DNA from: Arthrobacter sp.
GTDB taxonomy: Bacteria; Actinomycetota; Actinomycetes; Actinomycetales; Micrococcaceae
NCBI GenBank assembly: GCA_023264815.1
Contig: JAHFUZ010000017.1
Location: forward strand, 26,723-90,722
Direction: 5' to 3'
DNA length: 64,000 nt
Shown here: one piece after another, positions 43,977 through 55,761 of the stretch
Layout: each line of letters begins with the position of its first letter
Position numbering within the stretch: the first letter of the stretch is position 1
Position numbers and translations under genes: made by a program
Notes under the pieces: model-generated
What the model saw: the letters and a program-made list of their open reading frames with translations, nothing else
The model's database searches: none
What the model was told of the DNA's origin: nothing

Positions 43977-44873
43977 ATGCCCGTCCGGGTCGCAGTTGCC
44001 GCCGTGACATTTAACCGTCATAAAGAGCTGGGCATCCTGCTGGATGCCATCAATTCGCAGTCCGCGGCCGTGGACACCATCTGCCTCGTCGACGGCGGCT
44101 CCGATCCTGCCCGTGGGATCGCTGCCCGCCATGCCAACGTTGACTACGTCCGCTCCGAAGCGAACCTGGGCGGGGCCGGCGGCTTCGCGCTGGCCGCCTT
44201 GAAGGCAGTTGCCAGCGGTGCCAGGTGGATCTGGATGATGGACGACGACGCCGAGCCGGCCGATCCCGAATGCCTCGCCACGCTGCTGAGGGAGGCTGAG
44301 GCACGCGACCTGGAGGCTGTTGTTCCGCTCGTGGTAGCCCCCGGCCAGCCCGACAGGCTGTCCTTTTTCTTCCGGCTGGACGGGAAGGTCACGCACGACC
44401 GCGCCGAGGTGGAGAAAGTGGGTTTCCTGCCGAACGATGGGCATTTCTTCAACGGTGCCCTCATCCGGTCGGATGTGTTCTTCAAGGTGGGCCTGCCGGA
44501 TATCCGCCTGTTCATCCGTGGCGACGAGGTGGATTTCACCCTCAGGTTGCGCAAGGCCGGCATCCGGTTCGGCACGGTGACCACCACGGCCATCACGCAT
44601 CCGCACGCATTCTCCGAAACCCAGCACGTCTTCGGTGCGCGCTGGCATGTGATCGTTCCGGACTCGGCGTTCAAGCGCTACTACTACTACCGCAACCGCG
44701 GCTACCTGATCCGCCGCTATTTCCGGGTCAAGTCCTTTGTGGCTGACGTCGGCGGCTACGTGGGCTACTTTGCGCAGCGCCGTGACCTTCCCGGTTTCCT
44801 GTCCTGGGCCCGGTCCTTCACCGCCGGACTCCGAGCCAAGGGTTTTGCGCCGCTGGAGGACCAGAAGTTCTAG
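43977..44873 (+). CDS. Family 2 glycosyltransferase
   Basis: A 298-residue GT-A glycosyltransferase. It opens VRVAVAAVTFNRHKELGILL; the nucleotide-sugar site is WIWMMDDDAEPADPE near residue 86 and the acceptor/base region is LFIRGDEVDFTLRLRKAGI near residue 180. The pattern fits the rhamnosyl/galactofuranosyl-transferase-like group (GlfT1 type), but donor and acceptor cannot be read from sequence. AAAGGA precedes the ATG at 43977; the frame is open from 43782 without support. It is the only plus-strand gene in a 27-kb minus-strand block (30.3-57.4 kb), and its stop overlaps that of the WecG-like gene by four bases. Confidence 0.88.
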   Translation: MPVRVAVAAVTFNRHKELGILLDAINSQSAAVDTICLVDGGSDPARGIAARHANVDYVRSEANLGGAGGFALAALKAVASGARWIWMMDDDAEPADPECLATLLREAEARDLEAVVPLVVAPGQPDRLSFFFRLDGKVTHDRAEVEKVGFLPNDGHFFNGALIRSDVFFKVGLPDIRLFIRGDEVDFTLRLRKAGIRFGTVTTTAITHPHAFSETQHVFGARWHVIVPDSAFKRYYYYRNRGYLIRRYFRVKSFVADVGGYVGYFAQRRDLPGFLSWARSFTAGLRAKGFAPLEDQKF

Positions 44874-45628
44874 GACTGGCCGCGGAGACGGCGGCGGGTG
44901 AGGAGCCAGAGGAGTACCCACGGCTCACCAAACACGCGGTACGCCACACGGCGCGGGTGAAGCAGCAGCCGCCAGGCCCACTCCAGCCCCAGCCTGCCCA
45001 GCCAGCGCGGTGCCAGCTTCTGGACCCCTGCCAGCTGATCGATGGCGCCGCCAACCGTGCAGTAAATGGCCGGCGGCAGCGAATCGAGCCGCCGCTGCAG
45101 TACCGATTCCTGGAGCGGCATGCCCAGCCCCAGCAGGACCAGCTGCGGACGTTGCCCGGCGAGCCATTCCACGGCGGCTGTTTCGACGACGTCGTTCCAG
45201 CCTTCGCCGGGGAACCCTGACACGGTGGCTCCCGGGACAATCCCCTGAAGCCGCGCGACTGCCTTGGCGTTCGCCTCGGTGCCGGCGCCCACTACGGCGA
45301 TACGTTCGAGGCCGCCCACCTGCCCCAGCGACGGCAGCCAGTCGGTGGAGCCCAGCCGGTACTCCATGAGCGGGCTCTCAGCGTTGCCCGTCCGTCCCCA
45401 CAGCCACAGCACGGGTGCCCCGTCCAGGAGGATCACGTCGCTGTTCTCGTAGAGGGAGCGGAATCCGGCGTCGGAATGCGTCAGCGTCACGCTGTGAAGG
45501 TTATGGCCGACGACGGTGCGCCGGGTGCCGTCGTCGACGAACCCCGCAAGCACCTCCAGCAGTCCGGCTACAGTCAGCGGGGTGGCTTCGACGCCGAGGA
45601 CAGGGATGTGCTGCCGCGCCACGCTCAT
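44870..45628 (-). CDS. WecG/TagA/CpsF family glycosyltransferase
   Basis: A 252-residue GT26 enzyme that adds the second sugar (typically N-acetylmannosaminyl or a related residue) to undecaprenyl-linked GlcNAc. Family marks are DVILLDGAPVLWLWG with the catalytic Asp, GFPGEGWNDVVETAAVEWL, and LVLLGLGMPLQESVLQRRL. The carboxy-terminal WRLLLHPRRVAYRVF stretch is the membrane-attaching tail. Its expected partner, a WecA/TagO-like enzyme, is encoded 1.2 kb away. It is coupled to sua5 by a four-base overlap. Confidence 0.9.
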   Translation of the reverse strand: MSVARQHIPVLGVEATPLTVAGLLEVLAGFVDDGTRRTVVGHNLHSVTLTHSDAGFRSLYENSDVILLDGAPVLWLWGRTGNAESPLMEYRLGSTDWLPSLGQVGGLERIAVVGAGTEANAKAVARLQGIVPGATVSGFPGEGWNDVVETAAVEWLAGQRPQLVLLGLGMPLQESVLQRRLDSLPPAIYCTVGGAIDQLAGVQKLAPRWLGRLGLEWAWRLLLHPRRVAYRVFGEPWVLLWLLTRRRLRGQS

Positions 45629-46320
45629 CCGGCGTCCCGGTCGCCTTCGGCCGATGGAATTTCGCCCAGGCCAAGGACGCCCGGAACGTGCTCACGGAGC
45701 TGGTCGAGGGAAACGGCACCGTTGCGCACCACCTTCAGGATGGGGCCTGTTGCGTCCACGATCGTGGAGGGGACTGCGTCCGTTCCTTCCACGGGCCGGA
45801 AGCCTCCCTCGAGGTAGACCTCCACCGATTCTGCGAGCTGGGCGCGGGCTTCGGCTGCGGTCTGGGCCGGGGGCTGGCCGGTGCGGTTCGCGGAAGAGAC
45901 GGCGAGCGGCCCGGTGAGGGTCAGGAGTTCCTGTGCCACCTCGTCGGCCGGCATGCGGAGCGCGACGGTACCCTGGGTCTCACCCAGGTCCCAGTCCAGG
46001 GACGGCTGGGCGTGCAGGATCAGCGTCAGGCCGCCGGGCCAGAACGCCTCGGCCAGCCTGCGGGCGTCTGCGGAAACATCAGTGGCAAGTCCGTCCAGGG
46101 CGTTGATCCTGGGAATGAGTACCGGCGGCGGCATGGCACGGCTGCGGCCCTTCGAGACCAGCAGCATGGTGACGGCCTGCGGTGAGAACGCATCGGCGGC
46201 GATCCCGTAGACGGTGTCGGTGGGCAGGACCACACACTTCTTTTCGCTGATGGCGCGCTGGGCATGCTCCAGCCCCAGGGCGCGCTGGTCCTCGGACGTG
46301 CAGTTGTAGGTTGTGGTCAC
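45625..46320 (-). CDS. L-threonylcarbamoyladenylate synthase
   Basis: Sua5/YrdC/YwlC family enzyme making the TC-AMP intermediate of tRNA t6A37. 231 residues. The ATP/threonine-binding stretch near the start reads KKCVVLPTDTVYGIAADAFS; further family marks are SKGRSRAMPPPVLI and the late GPLAVSSANRTGQPPAQTA. Starts with GTG at 46320. It lies behind prmC as in most actinobacteria. Confidence 0.94.
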   Translation of the reverse strand: MTTTYNCTSEDQRALGLEHAQRAISEKKCVVLPTDTVYGIAADAFSPQAVTMLLVSKGRSRAMPPPVLIPRINALDGLATDVSADARRLAEAFWPGGLTLILHAQPSLDWDLGETQGTVALRMPADEVAQELLTLTGPLAVSSANRTGQPPAQTAAEARAQLAESVEVYLEGGFRPVEGTDAVPSTIVDATGPILKVVRNGAVSLDQLREHVPGVLGLGEIPSAEGDRDAG

Positions 46321-46335
46321 TGGCCTATTCTTTCA

Positions 46336-47205
46336 TCAGTCGGGGCGCGGACCGGAAAGGACGGCGCTGGTGGCGCGTTCCTTGCCGTTGAGGTCCAGGT
46401 GCGTGGTGATCTCCGTCCAGACCCCGGTGCGCTCCATCATCCGGGCGATCCAGTGGGACTGGACCTCCGCGTGTTCCATGACGAAGTAGCCGCCGGGGAT
46501 CAGCAGCCGGGCAGCCGAGGCGGCCGCCGCCGTCGGAAGCTCCATGCCGTCCGCTCCCCCGCCGTAGAGCGCTTCCGGCGGGTCGTGCAGGGCCACTTCG
46601 GGCTCGTTCGGGATGGCCTCGGCGGGGATGTACGGCGGGTTTGAGACTACGACGTCGAACGTTCCGTTGTGTTCCTGCAGCGCGTTCCGCAGGTCCCCCA
46701 GGACCAGTTTGACGCCAAGGGGAGCCAGGTTCTTCTTCGCCCACGCGTGGGCAAACGGGCTGAACTCCACGGCGTGGACTTCGGCGCCGGGCACCTCGTG
46801 GGCAAGGGAACCGGCAATTGCCCCCGAGCCCGTGCCCAGGTCCACAATCCGAGGGTTCGCCATGCCCTTGACATGGTCAATGACCAGCTGGACCACGGAT
46901 TCCGTTTCGGGGCGCGGTATAAACACCCCCGGCCCCACAGCGAGTTCGAGGTACCGGAAGTGCGCCACGCCGGTGATGTGCTGCAGCGGGATCCGCTGCG
47001 CCCGTTCGGCCACAAGGTCCGCATACCCTGCCGGCGCCGGGGAATCGCCCAGCATCATGGCACGCAGCCGGCCCAGCCCCACTCCGAGCAGATGATCCGC
47101 GAGCAGCTCGGCATCAACGCGGGGGCTGGGAACGCCGGCATCCCGGAGGATGGCGGTGGCCTGGCTGACGGCAGCCGCGAGCGAGTCTTCGGGCCCGAAT
47201 GTCAT
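46336..47205 (-). CDS. prmC: Release factor glutamine methyltransferase
   Basis: Methylates the Gln of the GGQ motif in release factors. 289 residues. The SAM site is IVDLGTGSGAIAGSLA and the catalytic motif is VVSNPPYIP. It lies directly behind prfA, encoding its substrate RF1. Confidence 0.96.
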   Translation of the reverse strand: MTFGPEDSLAAAVSQATAILRDAGVPSPRVDAELLADHLLGVGLGRLRAMMLGDSPAPAGYADLVAERAQRIPLQHITGVAHFRYLELAVGPGVFIPRPETESVVQLVIDHVKGMANPRIVDLGTGSGAIAGSLAHEVPGAEVHAVEFSPFAHAWAKKNLAPLGVKLVLGDLRNALQEHNGTFDVVVSNPPYIPAEAIPNEPEVALHDPPEALYGGGADGMELPTAAAASAARLLIPGGYFVMEHAEVQSHWIARMMERTGVWTEITTHLDLNGKERATSAVLSGPRPD

Positions 47206-47229
47206 ATCCCTGGGACTTCCACTGCCCGG

Positions 47230-48303
47230 TTATTCGCCGATGGCGTCCAGGCGTGCCTGTTCGTCCATCTCGATGGCGGACTGGATGACGGGCTCGAGGT
47301 CGCCGTTCATCACCTGGTCCAGGTTGTACGCCTTGTAGCCGGTGCGGTGGTCTGCGATCCGGTTTTCCGGGTAGTTGTAGGTGCGGATGCGCTCGGAGCG
47401 GTCCATGGTCCGGATCTGCGACTTACGCTGGGCCGAGTTTTCGGCGTCGATCTGCTCCTGCTGGTGGGCCAGGATACGGGCACGGAGGACGCGCATGCCG
47501 GCTTCGCGGTTTTGCAGCTGCGACTTCTCGTTCTGCATGGCCACCACAATGCCGGTGGGAAGGTGGGTGATGCGGACGGCGGAGTCCGTGGTGTTCACCG
47601 ACTGGCCGCCGGGGCCGGAGGAGCGGTAGACGTCGATCTTGAGGTCGTTCTGGTTAATTTCGAGCTCTTCGGGCTCGTCCACTTCGGGAAGCACCAGCAC
47701 GCCGGCTGCGGAGGTGTGGATACGGCCCTGCGATTCGGTCACGGGCACCCGCTGCACGCGGTGCACACCGCCCTCGAACTTCAAGCGTGCGTAGACGCCC
47801 TCCGCGGGGTCGTTCGAATTGCCTTTGACGGCCATCTGGACATCTTTGTACCCGCCGAGGTCTGACTCTGTAGCCGAGATGAGTTCGGTCTTCCAGCCGC
47901 GGGATTCCGCGTAGCGGGTGTACATGCGCAGCAGGTCGCCGGCGAACAGCGCCGCTTCGTCGCCGCCTTCGCCGCCCTTGACTTCGAGGATCACGTTGCG
48001 GGCGTCGTCAGGGTCGCGCGGAATGAGCAGCCGGCGCAGCCTGGCCGAGGCCGCCTCCATGGCTTCCTCGAGTTCAGGAACCTCGGCAGCGAACTCAGGA
48101 TCTTCCGCAGCCATCTCCTTCGCGGCAGCAAGATCATCGCGAAGACCCTCCCACTTGTGGTAGGCCTCAACGATTCCGTTCAGCTGCGCAGAGCGCCGCC
48201 CCAGCTTCCGGGCAAGCCGCTGGTCTGCATAAACAGCAGGGTCCCCCAACTGCGCCTGGATAGCATCATGCTCATCAAGCAGGCCCTGTACGGACTCAAA
48301 CAT
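47230..48303 (-). CDS. prfA: Peptide chain release factor 1
   Basis: Terminates translation at UAA and UAG. 357 residues. The codon-recognition PxT motif is here Pro-Val-Thr ([13 protein letters not shown]), a common variant of Pro-Ala-Thr. The catalytic GGQ is in [18 protein letters not shown]. The start at 48303 (MFESVQGLL) has AAAGAGG upstream. Confidence 0.97.
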   Translation of the reverse strand: MFESVQGLLDEHDAIQAQLGDPAVYADQRLARKLGRRSAQLNGIVEAYHKWEGLRDDLAAAKEMAAEDPEFAAEVPELEEAMEAASARLRRLLIPRDPDDARNVILEVKGGEGGDEAALFAGDLLRMYTRYAESRGWKTELISATESDLGGYKDVQMAVKGNSNDPAEGVYARLKFEGGVHRVQRVPVTESQGRIHTSAAGVLVLPEVDEPEELEINQNDLKIDVYRSSGPGGQSVNTTDSAVRITHLPTGIVVAMQNEKSQLQNREAGMRVLRARILAHQQEQIDAENSAQRKSQIRTMDRSERIRTYNYPENRIADHRTGYKAYNLDQVMNGDLEPVIQSAIEMDEQARLDAIGE

Positions 48304-48410
48304 TTCAAAACCTCTTTCGACTCTTACAAGTCTAGTTTCATGGGACTTAACGACGAACCGCCCAAAGTATGCCGGCCACAGGGCCGGCATACTTTGAGCG
48401 GTGGGCGCAG

Positions 48411-50579
<2,169 letters not shown>

Positions 50580-50601
50580 GAAGGATCCTTCCCCCTCGAC
50601 G

Positions 50602-50662
50602 GCGTCCAGGCCAGGAGCTGGACGCGATGATTTGATCTGGGCTGCAGTTCAGATCTGCAGCC
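50602..50662 (-). promoter_or_regulatory. rho leader with two hairpins
   Basis: Two perfect eight-pair hairpins lie just before rho: GCGTCCAG/CTGGACGC (50602-50625) and GGCTGCAG/CTGCAGCC (50640-50662). Further out, GGATTTCGGCC occurs twice, 20 bases apart (50664 and 50684). The 299-base gap between thrB and rho is therefore probably a rho leader; autoregulation is inferred, not seen. Confidence 0.45.
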
Positions 50663-50878
50663 GGGATTTCGGCCTTGCCGGTTGGATTTCGGCCAGCAGG
50701 GCCGGATACTGATTCACCTCACGCACCGATTAATGGCGGAACGCTGGACTGACGGTTCAGGGGCAGACACTTCTTGCTGCAGATTCCTGCGACAGACCAA
50801 GCAGGCGACACCGGAAAATATTGCGCAGTAGGAGATCCATTTACAACTGAATGCAGCTGAGGATCAGATAGGCGTCAA

Positions 50879-51853
50879 TTACCGCCGGTGCAAGTCCACC
50901 TTAGCACCTTCGACGTCCACTGCGAGCTTCAGCACTCGCCAGCCGATGTCCGGCGTGTTCGCTGCCGTGAAGGATTCGATTGCTGCCAGGATCTCGGCGG
51001 CCTCGGCTTCGCCGTTGGCGAGGACCAGGACGGTGGGGCCGGCTCCGGAAACCACTGCCGCATGGCCTGCGCCGCGCAAGGCCCTGATGAGGGAGGCGCT
51101 GGGGCGCATGGCTTCGGCCCGGTAGCTCTGGTGCAGGTAGTCCTCGGTGCCTGCCAGCAGGAATTCCGGCTTCTGGGTCAGTGCATGGATGAGCAGTGCG
51201 GCCCGGCCGGAGTTCATCGCCGCTGCGTGGTGTCCCACTGATGCCGGCAGCAGGGCACGCGCAGCTTCCGTGGACAATTCGAAGTCGGGAACAGCCACGA
51301 TGGGGATCACCGGTCCTGCCACCGTGGCGCAGGTGCTCCTGTACTGGTCACTGTCCTGCCACGACAGCGCCAGTCCGCCGAAAATGGCGGGTGCCACGTT
51401 GTCCGGATGGCCTTCCATCTCGCTGGTCAGCTGCAGGATCCAGTCCCGGCCGCGCTGCTGTGCGGAGGGCACCATGGCGTTGGCCGCTGATACTGCTGCC
51501 ACCACCGCCGACGCCGATGAGCCCAGCCCGCGGCCGTGGGGGTTGACATTGGTGGCGGTGATCCTGAGCCCGCCGTGCCGGTAGCCCAGCCGCGCAAACG
51601 CAGCCTCCATGGCCCGGACCACCAGGTGGCTGGCGTCGCGGGGCAGGCTGTCCGCGCCCTCGCCGCTGAGCTCGAACTGGAGCTCATCGGTTTCCAGGCT
51701 TTCCACCGTCAGGGTGTCGTGCAGTGCCAGGGCAAGGCCCAGGCTGTCATAGCCAGGACCGAGGTTGGCGCTGGTGGCGGGAACCCTGACGGTGACCCGC
51801 TGTCCTGCCTCGATGAGGGGCAGGACAGCAGTGGTGGGCGCGGTGGTTTTCAA
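50879..51853 (-). CDS. thrB: Homoserine kinase
   Basis: Phosphorylates homoserine in threonine synthesis. About 324 residues of the GHMP kinase fold: VRVPATSANLGPGYDSLGLA near the start, the ATP loop HGRGLGSSASAVVAAV, and SGAGPTVLVLA near the end. I place the start at the TTG at 51853, two bases after the thrC stop, with GGAAG upstream; no ATG or GTG fits as well. The frame continues upstream only as a thrC shadow. Confidence 0.94.
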   Translation of the reverse strand: MKTTAPTTAVLPLIEAGQRVTVRVPATSANLGPGYDSLGLALALHDTLTVESLETDELQFELSGEGADSLPRDASHLVVRAMEAAFARLGYRHGGLRITATNVNPHGRGLGSSASAVVAAVSAANAMVPSAQQRGRDWILQLTSEMEGHPDNVAPAIFGGLALSWQDSDQYRSTCATVAGPVIPIVAVPDFELSTEAARALLPASVGHHAAAMNSGRAALLIHALTQKPEFLLAGTEDYLHQSYRAEAMRPSASLIRALRGAGHAAVVSGAGPTVLVLANGEAEAAEILAAIESFTAANTPDIGWRVLKLAVDVEGAKVDLHRR

Positions 51854-51855
51854 GG

Positions 51856-52962
51856 CTACTTTTCTTCCAGTCCCAGCTCGGCTGCAACGGTGACAACATC
51901 GTTCGGAACCTTGACGGGCTGCACTTCGCTGCCGTCCTCGGTGCGCAGGGCCCACTGGGGGTCCTTCAGGCCGTGGCCCGTAACGGTAATGACGATGGTC
52001 TTGCCGGAGGGTACTTCGCCGGCGGCATGCTTCTTGAGGAGACCGGCCACGCCCGCGGCGGAACCCGGCTCCACGAAAACACCCTCGCGGGCGGACAGCC
52101 AACGGTGGGCATCCAGGATTTGCTCGTCGGTCACGGCGTCGATGAAGCCGCCGGACTCGTCGCGGGCCGCGATGGCGCCGTCCCACGACGCGGGGTTGCC
52201 GATCCGGATGGCGGTGGCAATGGTGTCAGGCTCCGTGATGGGGTGGCCGGCCACGAAGGGGGCGGCACCGGCAGCCTGGAAACCCCACATCTGCGGGGTT
52301 TTGGTGGACACCGCGGGAAGCGTTCCGGCCGTTGCGGACTCGAAGGGGGCCGAGTATTCCTTGTAGCCCTTCCAGTACGCGGTAATGTTGCCGGCATTCC
52401 CCACCGGCAGGACGTGGATGTCCGGCGCATCCCCGAGGGAGTCCACGACCTCGAAGGCACCGGTCTTCTGTCCCTGGATGCGGGCAGGGTTGACCGAGTT
52501 GACCAGGAACACCGGGTACGACTCCCCCAGCTTCCGGGCGATGTCCAGGCAGTTGTCGAAGTTGCCGTCCACCTGCAGCAGCGTGGCGCCGTGCGCGATG
52601 GCCTGGCTCAGCTTGCCCATGGAGATCTTGCCCTCAGGCACCAGCACGGCGCACTTCAGGCCGGCCGCGGTGGCGTAGGCGGCAGCAGAGGCCGACGTAT
52701 TTCCGGTGGAGGCGCAAACCACTGCCTTGGCGCCGGATTCGACGGCAGCGGTCATGGCCATGGTCATGCCGCGGTCCTTGAACGAACCGGTGGGGTTCAT
52801 CCCCTCCACCTTCAGGTACACGGTGGAGCCGGTCAGTTCGGAGAGCTTCTGCGCGTGCACCAGCGGGGTGCCGCCCTCACCCAGGGTGATGACCCGGGTG
52901 GCTTCCGTCACGGGCAGCCGGTCAGCGTATTCGCGGATAACGCCGCGCCATTGGTGAGCCAC
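51856..52962 (-). CDS. thrC: Threonine synthase
   Basis: PLP enzyme converting phosphohomoserine to threonine. 368 residues. The PLP lysine is in [15 protein letters not shown], the phosphate-binding loop is [17 protein letters not shown], and the start is a GTG that follows the hom stop with no gap. Typical of the short actinobacterial type. Confidence 0.96.
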   Translation of the reverse strand: MAHQWRGVIREYADRLPVTEATRVITLGEGGTPLVHAQKLSELTGSTVYLKVEGMNPTGSFKDRGMTMAMTAAVESGAKAVVCASTGNTSASAAAYATAAGLKCAVLVPEGKISMGKLSQAIAHGATLLQVDGNFDNCLDIARKLGESYPVFLVNSVNPARIQGQKTGAFEVVDSLGDAPDIHVLPVGNAGNITAYWKGYKEYSAPFESATAGTLPAVSTKTPQMWGFQAAGAAPFVAGHPITEPDTIATAIRIGNPASWDGAIAARDESGGFIDAVTDEQILDAHRWLSAREGVFVEPGSAAGVAGLLKKHAAGEVPSGKTIVITVTGHGLKDPQWALRTEDGSEVQPVKVPNDVVTVAAELGLEEK

Positions 52963-54279
52963 TTAGACTCCTTCTACCCGCAGAACGGATGTAACTGAAT
53001 TGATGACGTCCAGGCCCTTCACGGCCTCGACGGTGGCTGCAAGGGCAGCCTCTGATGCACGGTGGGTGACAATCCGCAGTTCGGCTGATTCCGTGTTGGA
53101 CTCAGCGTCCTTGTGGATGGTCTGCCGCATGATTTCGATGGACACTCCGTGCTCCGCGAAGAGCTGGGCGATCCGTGCCAGGACACCGGGCTGGTCGGCA
53201 ACGTCGAGGCCGATGTAGTAGCTGGTGGTGGCCGCTTCGATGGGCAGCGCCGGGACGTGGCCCGTGGTGGTTTCAGTGCGCTGGGGTCCGCCCAGGACCA
53301 GGCGGCGCGCGGCAGAGACGAGGTCACCGAGGACAGCTGACGCGGTGGGGGTACCGCCCGCGCCCTGGCCGTAGAACATCAGCTCGCCGGCGTTTTCCGC
53401 CTCGATGAACACGGCGTTGAACGCACCACGGACAGCGGCCAGCGGGTGTTCGCGCGGCAGGAGCGTGGGGTGCACCCGCACCGAAACGCCTTCTCCGCCG
53501 TCGGCGTCCGTGAGCTTTTCGGCGATGGCCAGCAGCTTGATCACAAAACCGGCGTCCTTGGCGGCGGCGATGTCGGCGGCGCTGACCGAGGTGATGCCTT
53601 CACAGTGCACGTTCTCCAGCGCGAACCTCGTGTGGAAGGACAGCGTGGCCAGGATGGCGGCCTTCGCGGCCGCGTCATGGCCTTCGACGTCGGCCGTGGG
53701 GTCCGCTTCCGCGTAGCCGAGGCGCTGCGCCTCAGCGAGGGCGTCGGCGAACTGGGCGCCGGTGGAGTCCATCTGGTCCAGGATGAAGTTGGTGGTGCCG
53801 TTGACGATGCCCAGCACGCGGGTGATGCGGTCACCGGAAAGGCTGTCACGGATGGGACGCAGGATGGGGATGGCGCCTGCCACGGCAGCTTCGTAGGACA
53901 GCTGCACGCCGGCCTTGTCTGCCGCTTCGTAGAGGGTGGGGCCGTCCTGGGCCAGCAGGGCCTTGTTGCCGGTGACCACGCAGGCGCCGTTCTGCAGCGC
54001 GGAGAGGATCAGCGTGCGGGCCGGTTCAATGCCGCCCATCAGTTCGATCACCAGGTCGGCGTCCTTGACCAGGGTCTCGGCGTCGGTGGTGAACAGTTCC
54101 TGCGGTAGCTCCACGTCGCGCTTGGAGTTCACGTTCCGCACGGCAATGCCGCTCAGCTGCAGGCGTGCACCGGTGCGGGCGGCCAGGGCGTCGGCGTCCT
54201 CAATGAGAATCCGCGCAACCTGGGCCCCAACGTTGCCACAGCCCAGGAGGGCTACTTTCAGGGTTCGCAATTCAGTCAT
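52963..54279 (-). CDS. hom: Homoserine dehydrogenase
   Basis: Reduces aspartate semialdehyde to homoserine. 438 residues. The dinucleotide fold opens LLGCGNVGAQVARIL. The catalytic region includes GGIEPARTLILSAL and YAEADPTADVEGHDAAAKA. The carboxy-terminal ~85 residues (from TTSYYIGLDVADQPGVLARI) are an ACT domain, the seat of threonine feedback. It starts directly after the lysA stop. Confidence 0.96.
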   Translation of the reverse strand: MTELRTLKVALLGCGNVGAQVARILIEDADALAARTGARLQLSGIAVRNVNSKRDVELPQELFTTDAETLVKDADLVIELMGGIEPARTLILSALQNGACVVTGNKALLAQDGPTLYEAADKAGVQLSYEAAVAGAIPILRPIRDSLSGDRITRVLGIVNGTTNFILDQMDSTGAQFADALAEAQRLGYAEADPTADVEGHDAAAKAAILATLSFHTRFALENVHCEGITSVSAADIAAAKDAGFVIKLLAIAEKLTDADGGEGVSVRVHPTLLPREHPLAAVRGAFNAVFIEAENAGELMFYGQGAGGTPTASAVLGDLVSAARRLVLGGPQRTETTTGHVPALPIEAATTSYYIGLDVADQPGVLARIAQLFAEHGVSIEIMRQTIHKDAESNTESAELRIVTHRASEAALAATVEAVKGLDVINSVTSVLRVEGV

Positions 54280-55761
54280 TCAGACTCCCATGTCGCGGTT
54301 GAGCAGATCTTCTTCGGTTTCCCCGCGGACAATCAGCCGGGCAGATCCGTCGCGCACCGCGACAACGCCCGGCCGGGCCAGATAGTTGTAGTTGCTTGAC
54401 AGGGCCCAGCAGTAGGCGCCGGTCCCCGGTACAGCAAGCAGATCACCGGCTGCCACGTCCTCGGGCAGATATACATCTCTAACAACTATGTCGCCGCTCT
54501 CGCAATGTTTGCCCACCACTCGGGACAGCTGCGGGGCCGCGTCCGAGGTACGGGAGGCAAGAATGGCGGAATAATCCGCGTCGTAGAGCACCGGGCGGGC
54601 GTTATCGCTCATACCGCCGTCAACTGAAACATAGCGGCGGGGATACGTAACGTTCTCCGCCTGGTTTTCGGCTGCTCCGCTGCCGGCAGCGTCGACGCGG
54701 ACGGTTTTAAGGGTGCCCACCTCGTACAGCGTGAAGGTGGTGCTTCCCACGATCGCGCGGCCCGGTTCAATGGAGATGCGGGGGGACGTGATGCCCAGGT
54801 CGGCGCACGTGGAACGCACGACGGCGGCCATCGCCTGCGCAATCTCGGCTGCGGGGCGCGGGGTGTCCACCGGGGTGTAGGCGATGCCGTAGCCGCCGCC
54901 GAGGTCCAGTTCGGGCATCACGATGGAGTACTTTTCCTGCATGGCAGCAAGGAAGCGGAGCAGCTTCTCGGCGGCAAGGGCAAAGCCGTCGGGTTCGAAA
55001 ATCTGGGACCCAATGTGGCAGTGCAGGCCCAGCAGGTCGATGCCGGGGTAGCTGGTGGCCGCCGCCACGGCTTCTTCCGCCGCCGACAGACCCGCCTGTT
55101 CGGTGGTGTCCTCCGCCATGGAGAGGCCGAACTTCTGGTCCTCATGGGCTGTGGCGATGAACTCATGGGTGTGGGCGTGGACGCCGGGAGTCAGCCGCAG
55201 CATGACCTTGGCCTGCCCGCCGCGGGCGGACGCGATCCTGGCCACCCGGTCCAGTTCATCCAGGCTGTCCACCACGATCCGGCCGAGGCCCATGTCCAGG
55301 GCACGGTTAATTTCCGCATCCGATTTGTTGTTGCCGTGCAGGGCCACGCGGGCACCGTCAATGCCGGCGCGCGCGGCCACCGCCAGCTCACCGCCAGAGG
55401 CGGTGTCCAGGCGCAGGCCTTCTTCCTCCACCCACTTCACCACAGCGGTGCACAGGAACGACTTGCCGGCGTAGTAGACGTCAACTCCCCCGCAGATGTC
55501 AGCGAAGGCGGCGTCAAAGGAATCCTTGAAGGACCGTGCCCTCGCGCGGAAATCGGCCTCGTCCATCACGAACAGCGGAGTGCCGAACTGCGCTTTGAGC
55601 TCACTGGCGGGGATACCGTCGATGGCGAGCTCCCCGGCGTCGTTCCTTTGCACTCCCTGAGCCCACATCGGTTCGTGGAGGGCGTTCAGATCGGCGGGAA
55701 CGGCGAGCCATTCGGGAGCCAGCGGAGATGCTGCGGTGTTGGTGTCCTGCACGCTGATCAC
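54280..55761 (-). CDS. lysA: Diaminopimelate decarboxylase
   Basis: Last step of lysine synthesis. 493 residues. The PLP lysine is in VYYAGKSFLCTAVVKWV, the phosphate and glycine-rich regions include GLHCHIGSQIF and ELDLGGGYGIAY, and the partner-subunit Cys is in VGKHCESGDIV. Starts with GTG; overlaps argS by four bases (GTGA). Confidence 0.96.
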   Translation of the reverse strand: MISVQDTNTAASPLAPEWLAVPADLNALHEPMWAQGVQRNDAGELAIDGIPASELKAQFGTPLFVMDEADFRARARSFKDSFDAAFADICGGVDVYYAGKSFLCTAVVKWVEEEGLRLDTASGGELAVAARAGIDGARVALHGNNKSDAEINRALDMGLGRIVVDSLDELDRVARIASARGGQAKVMLRLTPGVHAHTHEFIATAHEDQKFGLSMAEDTTEQAGLSAAEEAVAAATSYPGIDLLGLHCHIGSQIFEPDGFALAAEKLLRFLAAMQEKYSIVMPELDLGGGYGIAYTPVDTPRPAAEIAQAMAAVVRSTCADLGITSPRISIEPGRAIVGSTTFTLYEVGTLKTVRVDAAGSGAAENQAENVTYPRRYVSVDGGMSDNARPVLYDADYSAILASRTSDAAPQLSRVVGKHCESGDIVVRDVYLPEDVAAGDLLAVPGTGAYCWALSSNYNYLARPGVVAVRDGSARLIVRGETEEDLLNRDMGV

